Below are positions 16,026-25,294 of a stretch of DNA of 52,183 nt, piece by piece (the first letter of the stretch is position 1; each line of letters opens with the position of its first letter). The DNA lies in the NCBI RefSeq assembly GCF_937871865.1, contig NZ_CALMPD010000151.1:1-52183 (forward strand), in the 5' to 3' direction. Both the position numbers and the translations under genes were made by a program. Under the pieces are notes generated by a model. It was not told the origin of the DNA. It saw nothing but the letters and a program-made list of their open reading frames with translations, and searched no databases. Source of the DNA: an uncultured Legionella sp. (GTDB lineage Bacteria > Pseudomonadota > Gammaproteobacteria > Legionellales > Legionellaceae).

Positions 16026-16038
16026 ATGTAAGAGGTAT

Positions 16039-16326
16039 TTATTTGCTATTTTTATCGTTTACTTTGCCGGTTGCCTGCTTGATGCAGGCATTAGCAATTA
16101 CCAGTACATTGATCGTTAGGATTAAAGAATAATAAAAAATGGTGTGATCTAAAATTAGAGCATCCAATCCATTGAAGAGTAACGATAAAAAATTTTTCAT
16201 GTAAGAAAAAATAGAGTGACTAAATATCAAAAAAATAAACAGTAAAAGAAATGCCATTTTTCGTTTTATTAAGGAAAAAATTAATACTATTGCATGTGCT
16301 TTTATTTGTAAGGTTCTAATATTCAT
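16039..16326 (-). CDS. Hypothetical membrane protein, 95 aa
   Basis: Very hydrophobic: three likely transmembrane segments (around residues 10-18, 23-42 and 60-82), ending in a charged KQATGKVNDKNSK tail. Its ATG overlaps the stop region of the upstream gene (TAAAATG), suggesting coupling. No family recognised. It lies at the distal end of a small minus-strand operon that may belong to the transfer region. Confidence 0.5.
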   Translation of the reverse strand: MNIRTLQIKAHAIVLIFSLIKRKMAFLLLFIFLIFSHSIFSYMKNFLSLLFNGLDALILDHTIFYYSLILTINVLVIANACIKQATGKVNDKNSK

Positions 16327-16327
16327 T

Positions 16328-16966
16328 TTAGGATAGCACCCTACCTGACACCAATCCCACTGCTTCTAAGGGTATCGATTTTGAGTTTTCGTTGGTGCAG
16401 TTTATGCCGCTAATTTTTGCAACTATCGTCCCTGATTTATAATCTGTTTTTAAAATGGAATCTGCAATTGCTGTGCACGACATGGAGTTGATGTTTATTT
16501 TAAATCGTAATTGATTTGGTTTATCAGAATCATGAAAAGGAGCCATGACGAATGCGCTAAACACGGTACCCATGGGTATGGATTTTGATTCCTTAATATC
16601 AGATGAGTTGAAATTAAAATTCTTTGTAACCACAATTTCCCCAGCCTTGCTTGCTGACACATAAATTCTTTTTGATTCTGATGTGAGTTCTTTTGTATGT
16701 TCGGCCAGTAGTTTTAAAGACTCATTTTTATTGATAAACGGGGCAGGGATAAACCAATCCACAATGTTTATCATGACCTTATCCAGAAAAGGAGGTTCAA
16801 CACCATGAGTTTTCGCAGCAATTTCAGATAACTCTTTTAGAGTTATATAGGTTTGTTTTTCTTTTTTTTACAGTTTTGATTGAACGGAATAAGAGTGAAA
16901 ACCAAATAGACCAATAATAGTTAGTGGTACGATGTATTTACATGCGGCCTTAATGCAGCTTTTCAC
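16328..16966 (-). pseudogene. Envelope protein gene with in-frame stop; TraB-C-terminus-like
   Basis: A GTG at 16966 behind AAGGAT opens a frame with a basic then hydrophobic N-terminus (KSCIKAACKYIVPLTIIGLF). It meets TAA at codon 33 (16868-16870) and then continues without further stops for 180 codons in the same frame. An internal ATG at 16774 would give a 148-aa remnant. The C-terminal half (SIPMGTVFSAFV, SMSCTAIADSIL, GTIVAKISGINC, EAVGLVSGRVL) loosely resembles the C-terminal beta domain of TraB/VirB10 proteins. It is either a point-mutated gene or a read-through case. Confidence 0.55.
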
Positions 16967-17028
16967 TCGGATATCCTTTTTTTATAAAATTATATGTTAA
17001 CTAAATTAAGTCTTAATGCGGAACAATA

Positions 17029-17244
17029 TTAAACGGATTTAATAGGTGATTTTTTCTCTTTTTGATGTTGTTTCCATTCTTTATCTTTAGAGAAAATCAT
17101 CATAGATGATTCTTCAAAAAAATGGCTAATATCATCGATACCAACCCATGAGCAATATTCTTTTATTTCTGCGTAAATGTCTTTGCTGATTTCGATTTTA
17201 ATTTTTTCTTTTTCAGGTGTTTTTCTTGCGTTGATTAAAGCCAT
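17029..17244 (-). CDS. Small putative ribbon-helix-helix protein
   Basis: A 71-aa protein, highly charged, with a KIKIEISKDIYAEIKEYCSW beta-helix start and an IDDISHFFEESSMMIF helix, consistent with a ribbon-helix-helix fold. It ends in a basic KEWKQHQKEKKSP tail. AAGGA precedes the ATG. Its position next to the probable relaxosome region suggests a role in DNA binding near the transfer origin or in regulation, but that is inference. Confidence 0.55.
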   Translation of the reverse strand: MALINARKTPEKEKIKIEISKDIYAEIKEYCSWVGIDDISHFFEESSMMIFSKDKEWKQHQKEKKSPIKSV

Positions 17245-17280
17245 AATAAATCCTTATTTATACATAAAAAATAGTATTCG

Positions 17281-17550
17281 CTAATAGCGATTACTAAATG
17301 AATCATAACTGCTGCTATTATACGTTGAATAATGATAATCACTATTCCACGAGTTATGATCAAAAGCACTTGAACCTATGGAATTTCCCATACTGTCTAA
17401 TGCCCCAATCATGGGTAATCCTGTAGCAGGATTATACTCCGTTTTATTTTGTGATAAATCAAAATTAGTTTCATTATTTTGCTCATCAGCATATTCAGTA
17501 AAAAAGGTGACGTATGCAAGAACTACAAAAACTAGAATAAGTACAATCAT
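17281..17550 (-). CDS. Small membrane-anchored protein with NPATGLPM...GN motif
   Basis: An 89-aa protein: one N-terminal transmembrane segment (MIVLILVFVVLAYVTFF), then a Ser/Tyr/Asn-rich exposed part. Its middle, NPATGLPMIGALDSMGNSIG, matches a motif also present in the 28607-29071 product (NPSSGRPMSG..GVDTYGNPYG). AAGGA lies 8 nt before the ATG. Small proteins with this motif are widespread in Gammaproteobacteria and have no known function that I can cite. Coding is well supported by the ribosome site and motif. Confidence 0.65.
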   Translation of the reverse strand: MIVLILVFVVLAYVTFFTEYADEQNNETNFDLSQNKTEYNPATGLPMIGALDSMGNSIGSSAFDHNSWNSDYHYSTYNSSSYDSFSNRY

Positions 17551-18027
17551 TTAAAATTCCTTTTTCAAATTGAAAAAATCAGATGTTAGAGAACATCAGC
17601 AACCGAATCAATCACATACGCGCAATTGGTATGCGCTCCACAAAAATGCACAAAACGAATATAAAAAATTAACTCATCAAATAAAACAACAAAATAAAGA
17701 CTTCTAGAAACAAGCACACCTTTCGCATTAGAATGCTTCGTGTTAACTAATTGATTATTATTATTTTTTTTATTAGAAAGGCGATGATTTTCAAAATTAT
17801 TATATATAAGACAATATTTGAACAAACAGAGTCCGATATAAGTCTATTTTTGAATAAAAAACACTCATATTAATGCATCATAAATACATCACTTATGACA
17901 AATTGTACGTCAGGAACATAAATGGTATAGTGTTTTCAAGGTCTATAAATGCATCTTTGATGCATCAGGCAGTTCATAACAAATGCATCACTTCAAATGA
18001 AGAAAAAACATAAAAAAGGAGATTTTA
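17551..18027. other. Candidate origin-of-transfer/control region
   Basis: A gap of about 480 bp between minus-strand small genes and the plus-strand ribbon-helix-helix gene. It holds TGCATCA-type sites: 17874-17880, 17885-17891 (one mismatch), a perfect ATGCATC-TTT-GATGCAT inverted repeat (17949-17965) and 17984-17990. It also has a CATAC-N9-GTATG inverted repeat near 17613-17631. A GTAC...CAGGAAC variant of the accessory operator (17906-17917) is present. The location, beside a relaxosome-type protein and traI, fits oriT, but no known nic sequence is recognisable. Confidence 0.4.
17903..17931 (+). promoter_or_regulatory. Possible promoter of the ribbon-helix-helix gene
   Basis: TTGTAC (17903-17908), a 17-nt spacer and TATAGT (17926-17931). 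The spacer contains a CAGGAACAT half-operator like those of the bipartite promoters, and TGCATC repeats flank it on both sides. Confidence 0.5.
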
Positions 18028-18360
18028 ATGCCACGTGTCACCGTATCACTTCCTAAAGATCTTTATGAACGACTTATCAGTTATGCAGGAGATAATGAAG
18101 ATTCTTTATCCTATACAGTAGCTAAAATGGCTGAAATTGGTTTAATGGTTACTGAAAATAAAGACGAAATTAAAAGCCCAGAAGATCGGTTTAGCAAGAT
18201 AGAACAACATTGTTTTAAATTGGCAATTCAAATGAACGCCCTACTTAAAAATATAGCCACATCACAGCTTCAATATGGCCAAGATGAGTTTAAAAAATTA
18301 CAGGACTTAACCAATGAAAAATATCAAGAATTAATGGGTATAAAACCCGAAGAGCTTTAA
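18028..18360 (+). CDS. Ribbon-helix-helix relaxosome-type protein
   Basis: A 110-aa protein starting MPRVTVSLPKDLYERLISYAGDNEDSLSYTVAKMAEIGLM, a classic ribbon-helix-helix (beta strand RVTVSLP and two helices). A helical C-terminal part follows that could oligomerise, as in TraM- or MobC-like accessory factors. AAGGAG lies 7 nt before the ATG. It converges on traI with only 4 nt between stop codons. The upstream TGCATC repeats are plausible binding sites for it. Probable job: relaxosome assembly at oriT and autoregulation; this is inference from fold and position. Confidence 0.7.
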   Translation: MPRVTVSLPKDLYERLISYAGDNEDSLSYTVAKMAEIGLMVTENKDEIKSPEDRFSKIEQHCFKLAIQMNALLKNIATSQLQYGQDEFKKLQDLTNEKYQELMGIKPEEL

Positions 18361-18374
18361 ATAATTAAAGCTCT
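18351..18374. terminator. Bidirectional hairpin between traI and the RHH gene
   Basis: Perfect 10-bp arms AGAGCTTTAA and TTAAAGCTCT with a 4-nt loop span both stop codons of these convergent genes. It probably ends or insulates both transcripts. No strong T tract on either side. Confidence 0.65.
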
Positions 18375-21300
18375 AAGTCCTTTGCTTTTTGATTCCTTTT
18401 TACCTGGGGTGATGGAGGGGATATTTCAGAAGATTTTATTTTAATATTATTTTCTATAGTGGAATAAGTAGAATAAGACTTTTGTTGTTCCATTCGATTT
18501 AAAATCGTATTTACTTTATTTGATTGAGTCATGGAACGATCATAAATAGCCGCATAATTTTCTTTAATAGTTGATTTTTCTTGGTGGAAATTTTTGGATA
18601 ATTCATGGATTTTTAAATCTTTATTAACAATTCCAAGCTGTTCTTTAATAGCTGATAATCCATAAGATTTATGCACATCATTCCAGTCTGTTTTATCCAT
18701 TCCAGGCAATGATTTTGGTATGATAATACGTGTATTGATACCATTCTCTTTATAATTATTTTGAGCTTCATGGGTTATATTTAATGCTTTATTTTTGGAT
18801 AATGTATCATTATCCCCTGCAATAATTACTTCTTTAGGATGAAATCTTTTTATAAGAGAACTTAGGTTTTTTAAGTTAGAAAGTCCTAACGAGACAAGCA
18901 CTGTTGAATTTGGATTTGCCATAGCAATCGATGCACCAGTTTCCGGCCCTTCAGCTATATAAAGTGTTCCAAGTTTTTCTGACTTTTGAAGTATTCCAGC
19001 ACTATTTTCTATTTTTCCTTGAGACAGTTTTGCAGTTTCCATAAATGTATTTTTCTTTCCTGTTTTAGGATCTAAATATATTCTTTGAACACCAGTTATT
19101 TCATTTTTTTCATTGTATGCAGGAATTAATAATGCAGGTATTTTATTGATTCTCTCATAGAGATTTCCATTATCATCTATGCCTTTCCATACAGCGCCTT
19201 TAGGCCAAAATAAAACGTTTAGACGCTCAGGATTTTCAATGCCCCTATGTTCGTTTAAGTAGCGTTCGGCTAATGTATTTTTTATAGGTACACCGCCTTT
19301 TACGATGCTTTGTGCAGAGCGTATTTTGTTTTTTTCCTCATTCTTATTGAGTTGAGTTTTCTCTGATTTTAATTGACGTATTACATTTGAGTTATTAAAA
19401 CTGTAATCTCCAGAAATGCTAGCACCCTCCTTTAATGCTTCTTGAAAATCCATTCCACGTTCGCGCATAATTGCTTGCAATGGATTGCCACCAGTCCCTT
19501 CTGAAAAATCATACCAAAATCCTGATTTGCTCCCTTTTAAAGAAATAACCAGACCTCCAGAGTAGCGCATTTCTCTTGAGGTTATCTTCTTAGGCTCTCC
19601 AAATATGGCGCGATAGGTTTCTTCTGGTTTAGCGAGTAATGAATCATTGATTGTTTTAGCATCCAGGAATTCATTTAAGGTATTGACACGGTTATTTGTT
19701 TTATTAGGAATTGGATTTACACGATTATTTTGTGTTACAACATGGCTTAACTCATATTTGTTTAACAGCGCTTTTTGCTCTTCAGTAACAGTTAGTGGGT
19801 TATTTTTTTTCGAGGTAATAACCTGCTCATATAGAGAAAATTGGTTTGTTATTCTCTTTACTTGACGCGAGAACTCATTCCAAGATTTGTGCCAGGATCG
19901 CGCCTCAAATTGATTCATTTGAGGTACACGATGTTTTAATTGATTCAAGAGGTTTTCTTTAGACACATTCATTTGCCTTACATGTTCTAAACGAGATTTG
20001 TGTTGTTTAGAATGTGCTTTTATTTTTGTTACATCAATTTTTTCTCTTTCAAAAAAAGCGTGTAATTCGTTTTTATCGTGAAGCATATAGGCAAGGCTAT
20101 TACGTTTTGCTGTTAATTTTTGCACATGCTCTAAGCGTTGTTGTGAAATGGATTTACCTTGTTCTTTATCTTGAAATAGACTATTCCAAGCAGAACCAGC
20201 CTTTCGGCTAGCACTTTTATACTCAAGAAGTTTTAGGTAGTTTACTTTTTGAGCGTCAGATAATTCATTAATGAATGATTTTCTTTCTTCTACTCTAATA
20301 AATGCATTTAATCTTTTGGTATTAACGCCAAACTCTTTAATTAAGGGATAGAACCCCTTAATGTCGCCTGCAATTTTTAATGCTGCTTCTTTACGCTCAT
20401 TAAAGTTAGAAAGGCTGTCTTTAAACGATAACACTGTTTCACGTTTATTATGTGTATTTGCTTGCTTTAAAAGCTTTTCTTCATCAAGTTTAAAAAAGTC
20501 CAATACTTTAGTAGTATGCGAGCCAGTTTGAATTTTTTCTGCAATTTGATTTCTCAATTGAACTGTTTTTATTTGCTGTTCTTCTAAATTTTTGGGGATT
20601 TCTATCCCCTTTTCAAGGCAATAGAGTTTGCTAGAAAAGTGAGTGGCTAATTCATGATTTAGCGATTTATACTCCTTAATCAAGTTAAAAAATACTTTTT
20701 CCTGAATACTGAGATGAGTACAAAATTGTTTTTCCTCATAATTTTTTGCATAACGATTGATTTCACTCCATAACGTAGCTAAAGGTTTATTTAGTTCATT
20801 ACTCAATCGAATTAAGTGCGGATGAATCTTTTTGGATTGTTCTTTTAGCATAACCGCTAAGGATTCTTTATTTTCAAGGTGTTGTTCTTTAAAAAAATGC
20901 CTTAATGCAGCAACAACATGATGTTTTTCCGCATGCTTACCCAATTTTTCGAGTTGCTTTATTGCGTACTCATCCTCTTTTTCTATGCGATACTGGGATA
21001 AGCCAAGCCTATTTGTTTTACCAATAGAGAAATGCTCCAGGTAAGGCTTATACTCTTCAATCCGTTCTACGATTTGGAAAGCAAGCTCGTTTCTTTTTGT
21101 GGCGGTATCAAAATATATTTTTTTCTGGAGTGCATTATTCGTGTTGTGAGAAATAGACTTCCATTCCTTCGACGCTCTAGTAGATAGGCTAAGGTACGAT
21201 TTAACTGTTCGTAATTTAGCTTGTTCTTCCTGATTAAGTTCTTTTAATAGTCTAATCGTTTGTACTTTCAGTGCTTCATTTTTAAGCGTAGATTCAGAAA

Positions 21301-24300
21301 CTCCCAGATGTACTCGCGCCAGTTTTTTTAAACCAGGATTGGTACAAATTTCCCAGGACAATTTAGAACACAAGTGTTTTTTATCTTCCTTTTTAAAGAT
21401 TGGATATTGGTTCAAAATGGTTTGTTCATTATTGCGCAATCGTTCAAAATGAAGCTTCTGGTTCTTTATTTCTTCAATAGATATTGAGTTGGGATGATGT
21501 TCAAAGCGTTGTTCATGTTGTTCTACTTGTTTCCCAGAAACATAATCAAGAGCGGTTTTTTTAGTATCATCATTCAATTCCAATGCTTTGGTTAGACGAG
21601 TTTTGTCATCAGTAATCAAGGTCATATTGACTACTGCGCGAGAGATTTGTACGTAATAGTTTCTTAAAGTGGCTGAAAATTTATTATATGACTCAATAAG
21701 TCCTATTGCATAAGTTTTATCTTTTCCTTGCACTTTCATATTCGTTAGAACATAACCATGATCTAAATGTTTTAGTTCAGGTGCATCTAATGGAATTATT
21801 TTTTCGCGCCCATCGTTCTCAAAACCTAACGTGATGTGCTGTTCATCGATTGTTTTTACAAAGGCCAGTTCTGAATTCACTAATCCTGATTGACGATTGT
21901 TTCGAGTAATAAGTAACTTGTCATTAATACATAGGGCTAGCTCCTGTTGTTCATAACATTCAATAGTACGATTTAATCCTGCACGGCTTGAGTTGTATTT
22001 TGGCAAATCATTTAATCGGAATAAGGTTTGTTTTCCATCTGCATTGACTAACGGGATCTGATTATTATTCCGATGCTTTTCAGTAATTGCACCTACAGTT
22101 AAATAATCACCTGATTTAATTTTGCTTTTAGGTACGTTTAAATTAAAACGAAGTACATCCCCCTCTTGATAATATTGAGTATGATGGAATTCCACCTCTT
22201 CCAGAGCTTTAGATTTTAATGTGTTTAAATGGATCTCATTTCCAATTAAAATGCCTTCTTTTTTCAAGCCTTTGCGTATGATATCAGTGATTTTTTGCCG
22301 ATTGGCATGGGTTGGCGCAAAAACCAGAGTTCTATCTCGAACGGATTGAGATAACGAAAGCCAACGATGCGCTACTGCTGAAATTCGTTCTTCGTGAGTT
22401 TTAAACTCTTTAACCTCGTGAATTTTTTGTATGGAGTCGTGCAGTTCCCGCTCAATAGAATGTTGGACTGAAGCCTTTGCATTGTCATTGGTTTGCCGAA
22501 TGATATCGGTTAGCTTACTTGTTTGAATTCCATATTCTTGAGCTTGTCCAAAGATTCGGCCACATTTCACACTGGATAATTGCGCATCATCTCCAACAAG
22601 TATATTTCTTCCTCCTTTTTGTTCAATGAGTTTTATTAATTCATGGCCTTGAACAGTAGAAAGCATGGAGGCTTCATCCAGGATAAAAATGGTGTTTTGC
22701 AATGAATTTTTTTTTGCATGAAGCAACTCTTGATGCACAATAGGAAAGACATCTGCGTTAATGCCTGCCTTGTTCCTTAGCTCATTTACTGCGGAGCTTG
22801 TAACTGCGATTCCTCTAAGTTCAAATCCTTTTTCTTCTGCTAATTGCTTCGTTAATTGCAACATGGTTGTTTTTCCTGTTCCTGCATACCCTTGAATTGC
22901 CTGAAAACGATCAGAAGAGGTAAACGTGTGTAACAAAGCATTTTTTTGAGAGGGAGTTAATCCATACTTTGAATGCGCTTCAAAATCATTGATTAGCCGT
23001 GTCACTGCGGCGTTGCTTGCTATAGGCTTGACTACCCCTTGATTGGTGTTAATTCGTGACAAAGTTTCAGTTTCCAGAGTTAATGCCCAAGGTGTGGTCA
23101 GCATATCTCTTTGTGTTAGAGGATCAGTTGCTGCATATAACGTTTGGTTGTCAATATGATGCTCAATACATTGTTCAATGGCATGAATAGGAACGACTGT
23201 CTTTCCTGTAAGGGTATGACGCAATGCTGCTTCTTTTAAATCACGCACTGAAAACACACTTTCCTTCTGTGCTATGGATTCAATTGCTACAAACACAGCT
23301 TCTTTTGCTTCCAGAGCAATCAAATCTTTTTTTTCATAAAATAGGGAAAAAATTTTGGACTTTAACGATTCTAAAAAACCTGGAGCCTCCGGCTTTACAG
23401 TTTCTTCTTTGTGATTTTTGACAAATTGATGGGCATCAAACCCCAATTTACCGGCACGAGCGTTCCAGTCTGCTCTTAAAATGTTAATATCATGCTCTTC
23501 CTTAGAAGGGCGTGTTAGAAGTGTTGCTTTGCTTGCCAGGCGAGAACCTTCCCATCCATTCTCCTGCATAACCTCTTCAATATCTACACGTCTTGTAGAG
23601 AACTCACGTAGCACTTCTTTAGAAAAGCCCGCGATTTCAAACATTCCTTTTCCAACATCTTCTAATCGGTAGTTATTTTCTTTCAAGAGATTGGCAAGTT
23701 CAGTGCGATAGACTAGCCCTCCATAAGTGACATATTGTTGTAATTGCTCTACAACTCCTTGATTTCCATGAATATCAGAAGCCAATGAACGGGCTTTACC
23801 GTCTTCATCAGTAATCGTGATATTCATCGTAACCCCATGAGTATGTGTTGCAGGATCATTCGCACGTGATGAAGGTTGTCTAAAGGCCGCAGTAACAAGT
23901 TTTCCTGTATCCACATAATGTACTTTTCCATCAATCACAACACGAGCTTGTGCAAATTCCTTTTCAATGCGGCTTATGGAACGTTCTACGGCCAAATCAT
24001 GAAATTGTTCCAATTTAGGATCTGCTTGTAACCCAATTAAAATAGATACACTTTTGGGAGCCGAATACGTCATGTCAAACCCAGGGCGGTGTTCTCCCTT
24101 TTTATTTTGTAATACTTGGCCATTCGGTAATTTGCCTTCAAGCAATTGAAGCATTTGCTCTTTTTCCACCACACCGGATAAGCCAAGATACTCAGCTCCT
24201 TTCCCAAGCCATCTCAAGGCTTGGGCATCACCTGCATAATAATTAAATGCGGCTGCATAATAATCAGCAGCTCCTTGAGCCGATTTTAATGGTTGAACAC

Positions 24301-24307
24301 TAAGCAT
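18365..24307 (-). CDS. traI: TraI: MobF relaxase, helicase and primase-like fusion
   Basis: A 1980-aa protein that nicks oriT and unwinds the transferred strand. Residues 1-300 are the TrwC/TraI relaxase: paired tyrosines at 16-17 and 23-24, and the metal-binding THTHG at 154-158. About 450-900 is a RecD-like helicase with Walker A QGYAGTGKTT (472-481) and ILDEASML (541-548). About 1000-1450 is a helical, repetitive region. From 1565 a region reading FGEPKKITSREMRY...GLVISLKGSKSGFWYDF...GTGGNP is followed by a TOPRIM domain (LYIAEGPETGASIA near 1784, VIIAGDNDT near 1830), as in plasmid primases. F TraI has no such primase part. AGGA lies 8 nt before the ATG. It is the last gene of the transfer operon. 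Confidence 0.95.
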   Translation of the reverse strand: MLSVQPLKSAQGAADYYAAAFNYYAGDAQALRWLGKGAEYLGLSGVVEKEQMLQLLEGKLPNGQVLQNKKGEHRPGFDMTYSAPKSVSILIGLQADPKLEQFHDLAVERSISRIEKEFAQARVVIDGKVHYVDTGKLVTAAFRQPSSRANDPATHTHGVTMNITITDEDGKARSLASDIHGNQGVVEQLQQYVTYGGLVYRTELANLLKENNYRLEDVGKGMFEIAGFSKEVLREFSTRRVDIEEVMQENGWEGSRLASKATLLTRPSKEEHDINILRADWNARAGKLGFDAHQFVKNHKEETVKPEAPGFLESLKSKIFSLFYEKKDLIALEAKEAVFVAIESIAQKESVFSVRDLKEAALRHTLTGKTVVPIHAIEQCIEHHIDNQTLYAATDPLTQRDMLTTPWALTLETETLSRINTNQGVVKPIASNAAVTRLINDFEAHSKYGLTPSQKNALLHTFTSSDRFQAIQGYAGTGKTTMLQLTKQLAEEKGFELRGIAVTSSAVNELRNKAGINADVFPIVHQELLHAKKNSLQNTIFILDEASMLSTVQGHELIKLIEQKGGRNILVGDDAQLSSVKCGRIFGQAQEYGIQTSKLTDIIRQTNDNAKASVQHSIERELHDSIQKIHEVKEFKTHEERISAVAHRWLSLSQSVRDRTLVFAPTHANRQKITDIIRKGLKKEGILIGNEIHLNTLKSKALEEVEFHHTQYYQEGDVLRFNLNVPKSKIKSGDYLTVGAITEKHRNNNQIPLVNADGKQTLFRLNDLPKYNSSRAGLNRTIECYEQQELALCINDKLLITRNNRQSGLVNSELAFVKTIDEQHITLGFENDGREKIIPLDAPELKHLDHGYVLTNMKVQGKDKTYAIGLIESYNKFSATLRNYYVQISRAVVNMTLITDDKTRLTKALELNDDTKKTALDYVSGKQVEQHEQRFEHHPNSISIEEIKNQKLHFERLRNNEQTILNQYPIFKKEDKKHLCSKLSWEICTNPGLKKLARVHLGVSESTLKNEALKVQTIRLLKELNQEEQAKLRTVKSYLSLSTRASKEWKSISHNTNNALQKKIYFDTATKRNELAFQIVERIEEYKPYLEHFSIGKTNRLGLSQYRIEKEDEYAIKQLEKLGKHAEKHHVVAALRHFFKEQHLENKESLAVMLKEQSKKIHPHLIRLSNELNKPLATLWSEINRYAKNYEEKQFCTHLSIQEKVFFNLIKEYKSLNHELATHFSSKLYCLEKGIEIPKNLEEQQIKTVQLRNQIAEKIQTGSHTTKVLDFFKLDEEKLLKQANTHNKRETVLSFKDSLSNFNERKEAALKIAGDIKGFYPLIKEFGVNTKRLNAFIRVEERKSFINELSDAQKVNYLKLLEYKSASRKAGSAWNSLFQDKEQGKSISQQRLEHVQKLTAKRNSLAYMLHDKNELHAFFEREKIDVTKIKAHSKQHKSRLEHVRQMNVSKENLLNQLKHRVPQMNQFEARSWHKSWNEFSRQVKRITNQFSLYEQVITSKKNNPLTVTEEQKALLNKYELSHVVTQNNRVNPIPNKTNNRVNTLNEFLDAKTINDSLLAKPEETYRAIFGEPKKITSREMRYSGGLVISLKGSKSGFWYDFSEGTGGNPLQAIMRERGMDFQEALKEGASISGDYSFNNSNVIRQLKSEKTQLNKNEEKNKIRSAQSIVKGGVPIKNTLAERYLNEHRGIENPERLNVLFWPKGAVWKGIDDNGNLYERINKIPALLIPAYNEKNEITGVQRIYLDPKTGKKNTFMETAKLSQGKIENSAGILQKSEKLGTLYIAEGPETGASIAMANPNSTVLVSLGLSNLKNLSSLIKRFHPKEVIIAGDNDTLSKNKALNITHEAQNNYKENGINTRIIIPKSLPGMDKTDWNDVHKSYGLSAIKEQLGIVNKDLKIHELSKNFHQEKSTIKENYAAIYDRSMTQSNKVNTILNRMEQQKSYSTYSTIENNIKIKSSEISPPSPQVKRNQKAKDLEL

Positions 24308-24370
24308 AATTAATTTCCTATCCTCTAGGGGGTTAGCAGCAAATTGTTAAAGAATCTTTTTGCACTACTG

Positions 24371-25240
24371 TTAACCATTTTCATTAGACCAAAGAACTTT
24401 GTAGTGTTTATCAATTCGGACTTCTTCGCACAGTATTGGCTCGTTATCAAACAGCCTCGGCAATTCACCATCCTTTGATTGTTCTTCTTCATCATCAGAA
24501 AAAACCTCTTTCCACCCTTTTTCCTTCGGACAAAAACAAGTTGCATCAAAAGGCTCATCGTAAATCATGCAGAATGCATGTTTTTCAAGGTATTCGTACT
24601 CATTAAAAAACTGTGTGATATAGCTTCTTCTGATAAGATCATATATTCTGCGCTCTTGTATAGTCATTTTGGTCAACTGAACATTGGGATTGTTTGTAGG
24701 TATAATCCCATGATGCGCTGAAACAATTTTATCGTTCCAAACCCTTGATTTTTGAGTACGATTTCCTTTGTTGACCAAAGAAATCAGTGATGCGTCAATT
24801 AACGTTAATGCATCTAATACTGCGTTAATTTCCAAAAATTGAACTTCAGGAACATATTCACAATCGGTAATGGGGTTAGTAATGGCTTTATGTTGTTCAT
24901 AAAGTGATAGAGCAGCCCCTATAATCTCATCATCATCGTATTCAAATAAACTAGAGGCCAAATATCGTAAAGAGTCGGTTGAAAAACATAAAGGTACAGG
25001 TTGTTTTTTAAGTTGCTCCTTATAAGAGACAACATAACCTTCTTGGTTATGAAGATAATCTGCATAATATTTAGCAATATTCTCAAAGTCAGTAACATCT
25101 CCATCAGGATCTGTTATCATTTCAGCACCTTCAGAAAGATCCCAATCTAGCCAAAACGATTCATTGCGTTGATTGATGCATCGTGCTTTTAATAAATAAA
25201 ACTCTTTCAATGCACTTGGATAGGGTTTTTCCATCATCAT
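24371..25240 (-). CDS. Topoisomerase III-like protein lacking the catalytic tyrosine
   Basis: A 289-aa protein matching the central part of type IA topoisomerases (TopB/TraE type). It shows KKQPVPLCFSTDSLRYLASS, then LYEQHKAITNPITDCEYVPE where active enzymes have LYExHKxITYPRTDCxYLPE. The later part has SRVWNDKIVSAHHGIIPT and IYDLIRRSYITQFFNEYEY. The nucleophilic Tyr is Asn and the following Arg is Ile, and the N-terminal TOPRIM domain is absent. It is therefore not expected to cleave DNA. The frame is long and intact, preceded by AGGAG, so it may have kept a DNA-binding or structural role in transfer, between traD and traI. Confidence 0.75.
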   Translation of the reverse strand: MMMEKPYPSALKEFYLLKARCINQRNESFWLDWDLSEGAEMITDPDGDVTDFENIAKYYADYLHNQEGYVVSYKEQLKKQPVPLCFSTDSLRYLASSLFEYDDDEIIGAALSLYEQHKAITNPITDCEYVPEVQFLEINAVLDALTLIDASLISLVNKGNRTQKSRVWNDKIVSAHHGIIPTNNPNVQLTKMTIQERRIYDLIRRSYITQFFNEYEYLEKHAFCMIYDEPFDATCFCPKEKGWKEVFSDDEEEQSKDGELPRLFDNEPILCEEVRIDKHYKVLWSNENG

Positions 25241-25294
25241 CTTCTTCTCCTAGAATTATTTGACAATACCTACATGTACTTGCTTATAGATTCC

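Noticed and set aside
17586..17825. 79-codon minus-strand frame in the candidate oriT region
   Set aside because: Begins with TTG without a ribosome site and has low-complexity Asn/Lys content; more likely non-coding.
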